Source: Epiperipatus broadwayi
Taxonomy: Eukaryota; Onychophora; Udeonychophora; Euonychophora; Peripatidae
Reading direction: 5' to 3'
DNA: 64,000 nucleotides
NCBI GenBank assembly: GCA_028023455.1
Contig: JAQFVV010000018.1
Location: 4,679,800 to 4,743,799 of the forward strand
This document shows, one piece after another, positions 12,011-24,689 of the stretch. The translations under genes and the position numbers were made by a program. The notes below the pieces were generated by a model. It saw nothing but the letters and a program-made list of their open reading frames with translations. It searched no databases and was not told the origin of the DNA. Within the stretch, counting starts at the first letter, position 1, and every line of letters starts with the position of its first letter.

Positions 12011-13300
12011 ATATATGGATCATCTTAAATGGGAACAAACTTTGCACTCACACAAACTAATTATCTCTATACAAATCTAAATATTTTGCTGGGAAAATTA
12101 AATAATGTTGCCTAGCAAATGACCTTTATCTTTTTTGTAGGTTTAATCCAATAATTGCCGATTATTGAATCACCGTTTTCAAATTTTTTATTGCTGATGA
12201 TATCCACATTTATTTCATTATTCTGACAAGCTGAAAATGCGATGCGATTGTTTTAGTCAAGTTATTAATAACATAATCTCTATGATTAAGAGAACAAACT
12301 TAGCATATTCATAATTCACTTTTTATGAAATATTATATCTCAATAACGTGAAAACTTTGAAAATCCAAATTGATAATTTTAGCATTTAACAACTAAATGG
12401 ATTAAATATCGAAAAAAATTGCTTTTAAAAAATGAATATAATTTTTTTTTACTAGTATATATCTAGATAAGACATTTTAAATTAGTTACGATTTTAAATT
12501 TGAAATGCACTAATCTATCCAGAAAACCGTCCCTATAAGTACTTTACATTAGTTTTTTACATTTTAATCCTTACTTATAATACAAGCCACAAGAACCATT
12601 ATTTTAAGCACTTATGCATCCATATTTTTATACAATTTTTTTTGTTTATAAAAGTCAATCTGTGTGTTGTGCAAAAATTTTACAACCAATTCATGTTTAC
12701 ATATCCAATGTCATTGTTTTCAATAATATCAATATCCAAAAACTAAATATTTATCATCTATTGGTAATAATGTAGTAATATTATTCAATAAAAATTAAAA
12801 GGTTTCTTTCTTTTAAATTTTGAAAAGGCATTATCAAAATAAGAATAGATGTCATTACATGGTGGAACTTTCATTTATATGTTTAGGAAATCCAATAACA
12901 AAATACAAATATACGTCAAAAAATCTATCTTTTTTACCCTCTAGGCTTCTTTAAAAAAATTCCACCCATTTTTTTTTTTTGTTGAGTTAAACTTCGTTTC
13001 TCTGGAAGATAAGATTAGCAATGTTACTTTCAAACTTTGATAGTTCCATATAATAAGTTCTACTCTTTTTTAAAAGAGTTTCATCAAAAAATATACAAAT
13101 TTTTATGCTCTATACAATTTAGCACAGTAGTGGAATAATGAATTTGAAGGATTAAAATTTCTGCAATTAAACTCAACTTATTACTTCTAGTGCCTTAACA
13201 TCACATAACCTCCTGAGTAACTATTAATTTGATAAATATTTATACACATTTCATGTTTTAATATCAGAACATTAAACTGTAATTATTATTGCTGCTAATT
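12010..13300. other. AT-rich stretch without recognisable genes
   Basis: No coding, RNA or repeat feature was recognised. Confidence 0.5.
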
Positions 13301-13574
13301 GTATTTATATATTGGACTATTTCCACCATCTAGAATTGAGTATACTTTATTCAACTTTTCAAAGTACATACAATTGCTCATAAAATAGCACGCAGGTTAG
13401 TACATCCCTAACATTTAGAGAGGTATTATTTTCATTTCTTTTTCAGGTGTTTCTGGCTTGACTAGTGACAGTACTAACAGTTGAATGCACTTTGAAAATT
13501 TAAATAAAATTAATTTTTTCGGAAGACATTCAATACTCATACTAGATTATGGAAATAGTCCAACATATAAATAC
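13301..13574. mobile_element. MITE-like element with ~33-bp TIRs
   Basis: The ends are inverted copies: GTATTTATATATTGGACTAT, then TTCCACCATCTAG on the left, and their complement with a few changes on the right (CTAGATTATGGAAATAGTCC, then AACATATAAATAC). The inverted similarity continues inward (TTCAACTTTTCAAAGTAC against TTTTCAAAGTGCATTCAAC). The interior has no ORF. Related ends lie at 13664 and 17320-17385. The length and structure fit a non-autonomous DNA transposon; no clear TSD was found and the superfamily is unknown. Confidence 0.7.
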
Positions 13575-13585
13575 AGCTAAAATAT

Positions 13586-13870
13586 CATCATTACAAGCCT
13601 TCAGGAAAACATTACTGCTACTAGTGTTTTTCTGAAGATTTGTGATGATAGTGAAATAGTTGCATTTTTATATTGGATTATTTCCATCATCTAATATGGG
13701 TATTGAATGTCTTTAGAAAAATTTAACTTTATTTAAATATTTCAAATACATTCAACTGTTAGTAACAGCACATCAAACAGGTTAGCATATACACAACATT
13801 TGAAGAGGTATTATTCTGACCTCTTCCTCAGATGTTGCTAGTCTGACCAGTGACCGTACTAGCATGATAT
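13586..13870. repeat. Hairpin plus a second copy of the MITE end
   Basis: ATCATCATTACAAGCCTTCAG (13590 on) pairs with CTGAAGATTTGTGATGAT (about 13635-13655), forming a ~65-bp hairpin. Directly after it, TTTATATTGGATTATTTCC at 13664 starts a second copy of the left end of the neighbouring MITE-like element, without a recognisable right end. Both copies share an internal segment around GACTAGTGACAGTACTA and GACCAGTGACCGTACTA. Confidence 0.55.
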
Positions 13871-14165
13871 TCAAACCTAGACCCTTAGAATCTTGAGTAT
13901 TGAATTTTAAAGTAATTCTCTAACCGAGCTCTTCTGCCTAAGACAACTGTACCAATCAAAACATGTTTATCCATCTAACATGAGCTGGAACTCACAAAAT
14001 GTACATCAAACTCAGTCAAGCCCAAGATTTAAGTTAGGAACCAACCTGGATTCGAACCCACTCTATAAGCCCCAGATCAAATACCTAATGGATAACATAA
14101 CAGTGATGGCCATGAGAATTAATTTTAAATATGGCCCACTAGCAGAGCGGAGAAGACAATGAGAC
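13860..14165 (-). mobile_element. Possible tRNA-derived SINE
   Basis: On the minus strand a perfect pol III B box, GGTTCGAATCC (within GTGGGTTCGAATCCAGG, plus-strand position about 14045-14060), lies ~35 bp after an A-box-like GTTATCCATTAGG. This is tRNA-like spacing. A further B-box-like GGTTTGAATATC follows near 13875. The region is less AT-rich than its surroundings. It is unrelated in sequence to the 3.4/6.0-kb SINE. No TSD or tail was established. Confidence 0.4.
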
Positions 14166-14169
14166 ATCT

Positions 14170-15215
14170 ATTAACTATGACTTAATTAAAATATGTATAT
14201 ACATGGCTGTACATTTGGAAGTGGAGAAAAGAATTCAAACTACTCAGACAAGTTGGATAATAAAAATTACTTTAATATAATGACAAATTATTTACATACA
14301 TTTATAAATTAACAGCCTACATTAGTATGTGTGTGAATGAGCAATTGGTCTACCAAACGGTATATAATTGCATAATGTCATTCATGCTATTATTTCTCAT
14401 ATGCTCATTTATTAATTAAACAACATATACTATAAATAAATGCACATGTTTGGTGGATTCAATATTAAGATGCCAATCGATTATTAGAAAGAATTTACAT
14501 AAAATTGCTATTAACACTTTGGGTTATGTTTCTGAAACATGGTGACTAACATTATTTCAGGGAGCATTCTGAGATTCATTAAAGATATAATATAAACCAT
14601 TTTCACACCATTATGTTCATGAAAATAAATAAAATACATTTGAAAGCATATTTGATTATATAATAAAATACTTAATGAAAATTCTTTTAATTAGTGTCTA
14701 GTAAGAAGAACACTTTATTTTCCCCAAGACAAATACTCTTAAATAGATAAATAACAAATTACGGCAATGGGGTTGTATAATAAAATTAAAATAATATTAG
14801 TAATTAATCTAGCTAGTAATATTTGGCATTTATATATATTTTGAGCAGAGGGCAATTTTAATATTACAACACTAAAATTAGGTCATGAGCAAAAGAAATA
14901 ATAATATGAAGTTTGGGCGGTACTGACATAATGACAAATAACTAAGAGGAAAAATCATGCTTCTGGACAAAAACGAAGTCTAAGACCCCCTTCTTGGGCA
15001 CTGCTTAGAAAAAGTGGATAAGGGTTAGGCCATGAAGGCCTTTTATACAAAGAAAGTGGATAGGCATAGGGTGTGCCAGACTTATGGGAATCACTGTCAG
15101 AGGCCTTTTTTTACAAAATTAATGGTCCTGGGAAGGTCAACTATCCTCAGGACAAGGCTTGAGAAGAAATCTATGGGTTTGATCTTGTCACAACCCCTAG
15201 ATTAGAAGATTAAGA
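14170..15215. other. No gene; GC-richer patch at 14.9-15.2 kb
   Basis: The first 700 bp are AT-rich and featureless. About 14940-15190 is markedly less AT-rich, with purine-rich direct repeats (AAAGTGGATAAGGGTTAGGC and AAAGTGGATAGGCATAGGG; AGGCCTTTT twice). This suggests an unrecognised repeat element. No ORF worth reporting. Confidence 0.4.
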
Positions 15216-15377
15216 GCACGTAATATATATATATATATATTCACGAAAATATGCCGAATGTCAGTAACACAGTACAGATGGGTGTCACTAAGAACATGGA
15301 ATAAGATTTACTGCTTTAAAAATAAATGACCCTAGTTTGAATGTCATAAATTATACAGATAATGTGCAATGCTGCTG

Positions 15378-15378
<1 letters not shown>

Positions 15379-15411
<33 letters not shown>

Positions 15412-15425
15412 AATCTATATGTGTA

Positions 15426-15470
<45 letters not shown>

Positions 15471-15484
15471 CACATTAGATTTGA
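15379..15484. repeat. (TA)n tracts and AT-stem hairpin
   Basis: A (TA)n run at 15379-15409 is followed by CAAATCTATATGTGTAT, a second (AT)n run, then ATACACATTAGATTTG. The two flanks are inverted, so 15410-15483 forms a hairpin with an AT-repeat centre. A shorter (TA)n run lies at about 15221-15240. Confidence 0.8.
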
Positions 15485-17315
15485 GCCCCTACTTTTTCTG
15501 CTATTTAAAATAAATCAATCCCACCTTCATTGATTTTATACTAACTGAAATATATAAGTACTGTATTTGATATTTTAAGAGTATGAATAATAAAGTAAAA
15601 TTGCAGTTATAGAGAAAACAAATAATAAGTCACCCTTTCAGAATTGAATAAATAATATTTATCAAATAAATAAGTTTCAGAGCATTAATCAGCCTAAGTT
15701 CTGGATTCACCCCGAGTAGAAAATCCAGACTTAAACAAATATATTTTTATACTAAAACATAAATAAAATGTTGACTCATAAAACAATCTGGCGAGCATAT
15801 TAATTAATAATGCATTATGTTTTAAGGGAATGTTAATAACCTCAATTCATGAAGGTTTACGTAAAAGAAGAAAGAAAAAACTTTACAAAATTCAACTCAT
15901 CAGTTTGCTTGAGATTGGCATATTAATAACTAAAATAGACAAATAAAATTAAGTAATAAATACATATAAATAATTGACCACACCAAAGTTAAAGAAAGTT
16001 AGAGGATATGAGAGAGAATTATAATTATAGAAATTATTTGAGAACAATTTACATATTATATATTAGAAATAAAGTTAAATGATACATTAGGAGAAGAAGT
16101 CTTGATAATAGAGTTTGAGATTAGTTAGACTAGCTTTACTTGTGGTTTGAAAATTTATCTTGCACCATTTTAAGAGTACATATTTCAAAGTCTGCTCATG
16201 TATGACAATTTTTATGTGACAGCAAGTTTCCATTTAGCATTCCAGAGTTCTTCTTTAGACTTTCCTTCATTTCAGGGTAGCAGTTAGATGGTACATTAGT
16301 GGGAAAAATGACCCAAAAGGGTCTGAAAGATGATTGGCATCTACTCTATCATTATCTGAGATTTCAAAGTTGCATGGACTTCTCTCAGTAGTAGCTAATC
16401 TGCTGGTGATTTAAAATCCAGCCATTTTATACTCTTGTCCAGATATTTGAAGAATGCTTTCCATTTCTTATCTCTAGCTCAAACATAATCTTTAATCTAA
16501 GGGAAATTTTACATTTCTTTGTCTATTGTTTTTGAAAAATGCAACTGTTAGATAACATTCCAAAAATATATTCAAATCTTTTTCCAGATTGGAAATAGAT
16601 TTGACAAAATGTTTATAACAAAAGTACAATCATTAATTTTAATCCCCATTTTATTTTAAATAAAAACTTTAATTAAAAATTTCTTCCCCAGATTAAAACA
16701 ATAGTGTTTCCAACCTTTTAATTATTTTTGGACAATTAACGGTTGCATCTTCCATCTTGGATTTTAGAAAATATAGAGTTTAATAGAAAAAACAAGCAAT
16801 TTAAAAAGAAAAAGTTTAAAAAATGACGTATAATAAAATATTTAAAAAATCAATATTTTGTTAGTATTTTTGCTCCTATTATATATATATATATATATAT
16901 GAGCTGCACCTATATACTTTAATTTAATAAAAAAGAATTAATAATAATTTTTAAAAATGTTATTGAAATGTTAAAATTTTATAACTTAGGCCATCTCAAA
17001 TATATACATAAAATATATATACACAACAAAAGGAGTAAGATGGGATATAGGGTTTGAATACAGGTTAGTAGATGGAACTATGAAGATCAATCTTAAGCTA
17101 AGATTGACTACTTCACAACAGTCTGTAATAATTTCATACACTTATCTATGAGTTTTCTCCTGATTTCTCCACTTTTTTTAAGAGCAAAGTTGAATAGTAG
17201 TTTCTACACATTATGTATAGTCACATCAGAATGGCTTATGGGATTTTTTGCCATTGTATTGTGAGCAGCTTTATTAAATTTTCTTCTTTGTACCTTTTCC
17301 TCTCTATCCAATATA
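15485..17315. other. AT-rich stretch without recognisable genes
   Basis: It holds a (AT)n run near 16880-16900 and otherwise nothing recognised. 16240-16440 is slightly GC-richer but has no open frame or matching repeat in the window. Confidence 0.45.
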
Positions 17316-17319
17316 AAGT

Positions 17320-17390
17320 TAATTTTTTTAAAGACATTAAATACACATATTAGATGATGGAAATAGTCCAATATAAAAATACAATTATTG
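17320..17390. mobile_element. Single end of the 13.3-kb MITE-like family
   Basis: AAGACATTAAATACACATAT, then TAGATGATGGAAATAGTCC and AATATAAAAATACA match the right end of the element at 13301-13574, followed by the same ATTATTGCTGCTA flank seen at 13286 next to that element. No matching left end was found; a fragment. Confidence 0.65.
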
Positions 17391-17713
17391 CTGCTAGTTT
17401 GTTGTTATTATTCCTACTGATATTGCAATTATTTATACTATTACAAGATATTGTATCCTAATCAGAATTTGGAAGCAAGTTAATTTAAACTATTTTTTAA
17501 ATTCTTTCACTTTTATTGCAGGAACAAAAACTCCTAAATATTCTGCCAAATTTACAATCATTTGCTGAAACTCTGTTTTAAATTCAATTCCTAATTGATT
17601 GATTAAGTATGCTGCTTTGTGTAAAATTGAATTTAATAATTGAGATTATCTACTAAGTTCATTTCCATGTTATTTTTAATGGGTGAAAATTCTCTACATG
17701 GTAATGTGCCTTA

Positions 17714-17955
17714 ATTATCAATGGGTGGAATAAGATTTGTGCATTAAATTCCTATCTAGTGTCTATTCTTCCAGTATCTCCAGACTAGTTTTCTAGCTTT
17801 TGACTTTAATCATTGAAGAACCTTGGATCTGAAAGTATGTACCTAAATCCAATGTTTCTCACTATTAAAGCTAAAGCTAGAAACTAGTCTGAAAATATTG
17901 AATGAGAAGGCATTAGATGTGGATTTTATTGCACAAACCTCTTGCAGCCATTGAT
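17714..17955. repeat. ~240-bp imperfect palindrome
   Basis: The left arm (ATCAATGGGTGGAATAAGAT on 17717, through CTAGTTTTCTAGCTTT at ~17797) is the inverse of the right arm (AAAGCTAGAAACTAGTCTG at 17868, through CAGCCATTGATTAAT at ~17953). The arms are ~85 bp with moderate divergence and a ~65-bp spacer. The right arm shares GCAYTAGATGKGGATTTTAT with the small TIR element at 9.14-9.27 kb, so both may belong to one non-autonomous family. Confidence 0.65.
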
Positions 17956-17959
17956 TAAT

Positions 17960-19660
17960 AAGCCTTGCACTGGGTGATACTATTAGTGAGTTTACTACTC
18001 TTTAATGGCTTATGGAAGCTTAGTAAATGATGATCATGTAATGTTTTAGTGGTTTTATATTTTTTAATGCTGCTACTTTTACACTTTTTTATTCTTATAC
18101 ATTATTTATGACAGAAACAAAATATTAAAATTGAAGTTATATATTTATAATTTATAATAGAAATTATCACAGTTAATGTAGAGAGTTGTTTAGCATGATT
18201 CAAGACCCACATACAATCCTAAGGGTCTAAATATAGTAAGTTAAAAATTTAAAAATTGAAAAGAAATGGAACAAAGTGCACAGAAAAAAACAGAAAGCTT
18301 GTACTTAATCAAACATCTTATTCAACAAGGCATTATAAGATATTATTGATTTAGTACTACTTATTTGAGTAATTAATATTTTAATATTAGTTTTTTTAGT
18401 AAAATCTATCTAATATAAGAGAAAATATATTTTTTATAAAAATCATAATTTACATTTTCTAATACAAAAATTGATGCCTAATACAAAACATTTTTATATA
18501 GAATGTAATTTTATTTTACCAAGTCATATCATGATTATTTTTTTATCAAAAAGCAGTTCGCATATTAATACAAAACATGTTTTCTAAGTATGAAAATTAA
18601 AAAAAAAGAAATTGAATTAAGAAATGACTTTTTTTAATATTAATAAATGTATTACTTGAAATGCTTCTTTAATATTAAAATAATTGCACTGTGGAAAGTG
18701 ATGAACTGTCGTTTTCTTCTTTCAGAATCACTTATTATTAAATACACTTTTTTATTTAGCATTTATTATACATCTTTTTATTTCACTTTTTTTTTTCTAC
18801 TCTTTAATTATTTTAATTCTTCACACAACCTAAAAAATCAAATCTTTTTTTTCTTTTTATAATTTATCATATTTTTTAAAATATTCAAAAGCTACTACAG
18901 TTTAATAGTAAATGCTTTACTTTTGTTTTCATTTTTATACACGGTATCTTTTATATCTTTATACTTTCTGATCTTATCTTAAATAACAGAACAGTAGGAC
19001 AATTGTATGAATGATATTTCCTTCCAAGATCTCCTGTGGATATTATAAATTTATGAACAGTGTAAAATACTATATAATGGATGATTTCAACACAAATAAA
19101 ATACAGACATTTTAATATATAGCTACTATAAGCAGTATACATACCTATGATACAAATCACAAATGTAAATTTAATTTTAAGATATCAACAATAATTAACA
19201 AAAATAAAAAATAAAGTATTGTACAATCGACATAATCCATTTTACTTCTAAATTTTTATTATGTAATAAAAAATATTTAAAAATATAAATATTTTAAATA
19301 ATCTATATGTCATTAAAATTTTTTACATGAAGTTGTTTTAGCTTATCACACATATTAAACATTTATATCTAATAAAAAAGGAATATTTTTTTAAATGGAA
19401 GATTAAATTTAAATAATATGTTTAAACATTAAATTATTACATCCACAAGAAAAGTTACTAATCTTTTTCTTCACTTCCTCTTATGATAATAATTAATGTT
19501 GCAAAATGCAAAGGTATAATATTTAAATGATGTTAAAACTTTAACACATATTTGCCAGACACCATTTAGTTGTGATATAATGCTATGGAATGGAATATTT
19601 GCAATTGAATCATTTATTTAGTGATTAAAATGTGTACTAGAAATTTAATTTTTTTTCTTA
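17960..19660. other. AT-rich stretch without recognisable genes
   Basis: Short ORFs here are low-complexity F/Y/I/N-rich background. No repeat family or splice-flanked exon candidate was recognised. Confidence 0.5.
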
Positions 19661-19662
<2 letters not shown>

Positions 19663-19705
<43 letters not shown>

Positions 19706-19734
19706 TATTATATAATATATATATATATATATAT
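19663..19734. repeat. (TA)n microsatellite
   Basis: A TA run with two short interruptions (AATATATATATTATATAAT). Confidence 0.9.
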
Positions 19735-20289
19735 TGTTACTCTAATAAGATATGTGTTACAAAACAAACAAATATCTGCATTACATATTTTATAATTCCA
19801 AAAATATATAATCAAATTTATTAAAAAAGGAAGAATGATTAAATAAATAATTCATTAAGTAGATTTTAAAATGCAATTTGTAAAATAAAAAGATTAGGTT
19901 ATGTTGTTTGTTTTTTAAAAATAGAATAAAATTAGTATTGTGAGCTGGTGGGGGGGAGGGATCTAAAATAAAAAGATTTAAAACACTCTCTCCTTTTTAA
20001 AATAAGTAAAAATGGAAAGTTAGAATAAAATTTGTTTGTAAAAGAAAACTTTCAAAACTGCAATTAGTTTAAAAGATTACTGATTTAATTAATTAAAAAA
20101 ACATGTACACTATCTCATAAAAGTGATAGTAAATTAATCTAAAAAAATATTAGATGGTCTGCAATATAAAAATCAATTAGATTAATGAAATGTAAAAATT
20201 AATTAAGAAAAAACAGATTCAAGTTACAACCAAAATTAAAAAATAATGATAAGAAATTAAAACAATGGGAGAGAAAAAGGTATAAAAAG

Positions 20290-20935
20290 ACACAACTTTA
20301 TTATTATGAGTCTGGTCTGCATTTTATGATTGAGTTATTCTGCTTATTCTGCTCTTGAGTTTGTAAGTCATTCCCGCCTTCATTTTGTGATTGAACTAGT
20401 CTGGTCTTCAATCTGTAAGTCAGTTTGAATTATTATTATTCAGTTTGGACAGAATGCAGACTCAGCTAGTTTTACCTAAATTTGACAAAATCAGCAAATA
20501 TTTTACTGGGAATAATGTATATTGCATTACATTTTTTAAAATGACCCCATTAGCTTTCAAATGAAGCAAGGCAAAATTTTCTCTAAATTGATGAAGGTTT
20601 CATTGAGAATCCAAATAATCAGAGATCCAGATATTTGTAAACTTTAAATGCAGTAGTAAGCCAGTCAATTACTGCTGCAGTCAATATTACTGAAGAAGTC
20701 ACAGATCTAGCAACATGCAGTGCTAGACAGCCATAGGATGTTTAACTGGGTTTCAGGCCCCAAAGTTTTTCAAAATAAACCATCCTGCCTAAGCTCTCAA
20801 TGGAAACTGACACCAAAATGGTGGAATACATGCTGTCACTATTCTCTCTCCCCATTGTTGAGTCACAGAATGGAATACAAGTCCCAGGACCATCGATGGA
20901 GACCAAAAAGCCAACAAGTTGAAAACTGACAATCA
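20290..20935 (+). other. GC-richer segment with possible gag-like fragment
   Basis: The segment begins with a diverged tandem (GAGTCTGGTCTGCATTTTATG and GAACTAGTCTGGTCTTCAATC, each followed by TGTAAGTCA). After 20456 one frame reads MQTQLVLPKFDKISKYFTGN, reminiscent of the LPKFDG..EYF opening of some retrotransposon capsid proteins, but stops follow soon. Around 20720-20935 both strands carry 64-69-codon ORFs and the composition is closer to 45% GC. No family was confirmed; it could be a degraded LTR-element gag or an unrelated repeat. Confidence 0.25.
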
Positions 20936-20939
20936 TGAA

Positions 20940-22855
20940 AACCTAGGTAAAGATATTTTGATAATTGTCTATAGACATTTCATACTTATTTTAAATGAAC
21001 TTTAATTAACAAATGATTATTATAAAATTTAACCTGAAACTAATCATTTATATTTCTGTATGAAAAACATTATATCATTTATATTGTTAGATATGTGTGT
21101 TCTTGAATAAATATTAATGTTTGCTTAAATATTATTTGGTCTATTCTATCTGTCTCTATCTCTCTCTTTCTCTTTCTCACACACTCTTATTACTGTATCA
21201 CTCTTTATTTGAAGACATAAATGTTATATTGTTAAGTAAATGTGTGGGACTCTGGTTAAGAGTATGAACTAGCCTGGGATATGTCAAGCATTAAATTGTG
21301 TACTTGTCATCGAAATCATGATGAATATATAACATATGGTTGTCTGGTGCCTGAGTTTGATCCTCAAAACAAAAAAATGCTTTGGATGGCAGTGTTTTGT
21401 TTCAAAAGTCAAGGTGTGCCATAGTCAGGTAATGTGGTTGTGTTATGCTCTGTATAGTCTGATCTGAATTGGAATATCATTGATGGCTAAGCTATCAATA
21501 GTATTCTTCTCTCTGCTTGAAGTGTTGGTCTGTCTCTGCAGTCACAAAGTTGTCAAAAGTTGGTTGCAGCATTTTTAAAAGTTACAATAAACAAACAACT
21601 TTGATGGACCCAGTTCAATATATATACATACTTTTTATTATATTTTTTAAATCACAGTTAAGTGAATCAATGTTTTGAGACAATGGACTTGGAATCCATA
21701 TTGATCTGTTATCATACATATTTTGATATCAATATCTTTTTTAAAATTTTTTTTATTAAATTTGTCTATATTTCTCACTAACTAATATGTTGATCACCAA
21801 TAATTATGGGACTATATTTAAATAATAATAAATATATATATGATTTGTTTGTTATCTCTTGGTAGATCATGTTTTATTTCAGTACTGAAAATAGTAGATT
21901 GAACTTTGAATCAGGAATCTTTATTTGTTGAGCTGTTCAAAAATTGAATGGAACATGCCAATAACATTCTCCAAGTATCACTATCAACAATTTTTTAGTT
22001 ATATTTTATAATCTCATATTTTAACAATTAGACATTTTCATATGCTGAACAATATATGCTCAGTGATTTTTCTTTTTTTTTTGCACATGTTTTTCTGTAA
22101 TAACAACAAATTTCATCAAAATTTATGTTTAAAACTACAAAAAAGCTACTTTGACTTTATCAAACTGCATATATCTTGATCTAACTGAATAGAGAAAATA
22201 AATGCATCATTAAAAGTCATTACTTCAATTTTTGTATCATTATCAAATAATGTTCACAATACTTCTTTCATCTGTTTGAAATAACATTATCATCTCATAA
22301 TACAGTGTCATTTCTGAATTTAATATGATTGTAAATAGCATTTTTCAGGTCTATAGAATGTTTTCGGTATATCAAGAAAAAGTCTAGAATGAGCAAAATC
22401 AATGAATTTCTGTTCTTCCTTTGCAGTTTTAATTCTTCAATTATTTTAAATCTTATCAGTTCTTAAACTTCTGTCTTTAAATCTCTTTATTTATTATGAA
22501 GTTCTGAATTCAATTCATTAATAATAAAAAATCATTATAAGAAAACTTCATATCTGACTACCATGACAACTCCGAATGTCCAAATTATCAATTTTATTGT
22601 TTAATAGTTATTATTGGAATAGAAGTTATTATTTAATATAATTATGACTATATACTTCTATGATTTGTTCAATAATATATACTTATATGAATTATTTTAT
22701 GTATTCTGACTTCTTCATAATGTAATCTATGAAATGTTATTGTTTTGAGTATTTTCTGCCTTAAAAATATTTGTGTTGTGGACAATTCAATAATAGTAGA
22801 CACTTTGAATTTGCAATATTAATATTATAAACTAAGACATTTACTAGGGTAATTT
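20940..22855. other. No gene recognised; unclassified repeat-like patch at 21.24-21.6 kb
   Basis: 21240-21600 is less AT-rich and has tRNA-like words (GGTTGTCTGGTGCC with GAGTTTGATCC downstream at ~21340-21365), which could be an old SINE. A pyrimidine-rich TCTCTCTTTC tract lies at 21150-21180. The rest is AT-rich background. Confidence 0.35.
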
Positions 22856-22859
22856 TAAA

Positions 22860-23072
22860 GTGTAATTTTAAACAGAAGGTAATCAACTCTTTACATATGC
22901 TCTGTATTGTTATATTTAATCAACGTTTTTGTTGAACGTTAGGAAACTCTTAAATATAAATATAAATAGCTTTGGATCAATAGTTTTCTAACATTCAACA
23001 AAAATAATGTTGATTGAATATAACAGTAAAAGTTCATATGTAAAGAATTGATTCCCTTCTGTTTAAAATATC
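22860..23072. repeat. ~210-bp imperfect palindrome
   Basis: The left arm TTTTAAACAGAAGGTAATCAA (22866 on), through ATATTTAATCAACG and GTTGAACGTTAGGAAACT, is the inverse of the right arm AGTTTTCTAACATTCAACA through TGTTGATTGAATATAA and CCCTTCTGTTTAAAATAT. The arms are about 90 bp with a ~25-bp centre. No ORF. MITE-like or a template-switch duplication; no TSD was resolved. Confidence 0.7.
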
Positions 23073-23170
23073 AATATTATTATAACAACTTTTTATCTAA
23101 ATTCTATGAATTGTGTTAGCATGTGCATTAAAATATCCAAGAAGAAAGAGCTAGTTTTGCTATAATAATG

Positions 23171-24425
23171 TCAACCAGCAAGGAATAAAAGCTTTCTTTT
23201 TTGAATCTCACATTGGAGTATATAGATTAATAAAATTATTACAGATACTAGTTTTAATATCATTTGCTTTTTATCAATATATTGAGGAATTTCAAGAATA
23301 GAAGGTATTGAATTAAACTTTATAGCAATCCCAATACTATACAGTCTCTTTTTATTGATTATTTTAAAATCTTTTTGCATCACACCTATTTTATTAAATT
23401 TATTTTCTCTGGAAAATGAGTTTCACTAAGGGCATCTACATTTATCTTAAATATTGACTACCAATGCTATCCTTCAATCTTATTTCAAAGAATTTACTTG
23501 AAATAAAGATTGTACATTCTATGTACCAATATTTAAAAAAATGCATTTATTAATAATTATCTTTAATACTATCGCTGCCTCTCATTAGTACTGATAATAT
23601 TATTATTTTTATTATTTTATTGAATAATCTGCCAAATATGACAATGCAATCCTACTGCATGAGACAAGTCATTTTAGACCACATTTTCTAGGTCCATTTA
23701 CTTTGGTAAAGCAAGTAAATACTTAAATAGGACTGCAGAAATACATGATCTTTACCAAATACTGCAGCTAAGGGCTACCAGTTTACTAGCAATAATTCTT
23801 GAGAGCTTAAATTAAAATAAAAAATAGTGTAATCATAGTTGCACTAAGGCACAACCCATTATTGCAACTAGTACAGGGACATTACTGATGCTAAGCCACT
23901 AAACATCACATGATCATTATACGGAAAGCTTAGCCTCTGTATGAGTTTATTGATGGCATGGGTGACTCATGGTGACTTAGCTCTACACCAAGTAAATGAT
24001 TATTTTTAGAAACAAATCTATAATTTGAAGACCTAAATGATAAAGAAATAAGCTCTTTAAATATCAGGCTTGTGGATATTTTTATTAAATATAATAATTC
24101 TAATGAATTCATGATTGTAATCCAATTCAATATAATTGGAAGCAAATTGACTTCTTTGAATATAGCCATTCCTTTCAAAATTATTATGCTTTTTTTTCCT
24201 ATAGTAAAAATTTAATATAAAAGGTTGAAAATTGTCAGATCTTATTATTTATTTTTTTGATAATATGATTACAAAAATATTATCATTCTTGTCAACACTT
24301 AAATCTAAAAATTTTAACTTAACAATAGTATCCTCCCTCAATTGTAAAATTAATATTAAAATTTATTCAAAAAAGTCCTTCAATTTATCTTACTGAATAA
24401 CAAACAATCATCAGCAAATGATTTT
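23171..24425 (-). pseudogene. Probable Penelope-like reverse transcriptase remnant
   Basis: Read on the minus strand from 24418, the catalytic-type motif FADDCLLFSKIN is followed, with frameshifts, by NINFTIEGG and then VKLKFLDLSVDKNDNIFV. That order (DD box, then a .IKFT.E segment, then FLDL.I....N.F.T) is what Penelope-like elements show after RT motif C, and is not typical of LINE or LTR RTs. A further open stretch at 23930-24178 and one at 23171-23383 may be the rest of the C-terminal half. No GIY-YIG endonuclease motif was recognised. Heavily decayed; the assignment rests on short motifs read by eye. Confidence 0.4.
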
Positions 24426-24499
24426 AAAGAAACATAAAGTGATTAATAGCATTGCTCTCTAAAAAATCAATATAAATAAAACAATTAATGAGAAATAAT

Positions 24500-24658
24500 G
24501 TAACTAATAACCAATCCTTCTTTAATCTTATAAAAAAACATGAATATTTTGCTGCTATTAAGGTTATTTATGATTTGTTATTGTTATTAGAAGATTCTAT
24601 CTATTTTATGTGTGATAATGTGTTTTATAACATCAATGAAAGATTGGTTATTAGTTAT
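24500..24658. repeat. 17-bp inverted repeats, 125-bp spacer
   Basis: GTAACTAATAACCAATC at 24500-24516 is inverted at 24642-24658 (GATTGGTTATTAGTTAT, one mismatch at the end), with TTCTTTAAT/ATGAAAG extending it weakly. It lies beside the Penelope-like remnant and could be a small insertion in it. Confidence 0.5.
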
Positions 24659-24689
24659 ATTCTTTCTTCTTTTATATGCTAGAGAGTAG

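Noticed and set aside
20720-20936. Overlapping 64-69-codon ORFs on both strands as a host gene
   Set aside because: No domain, no splice context and mirrored open frames are expected in a GC-richer patch; left as a possible retroelement fragment only.
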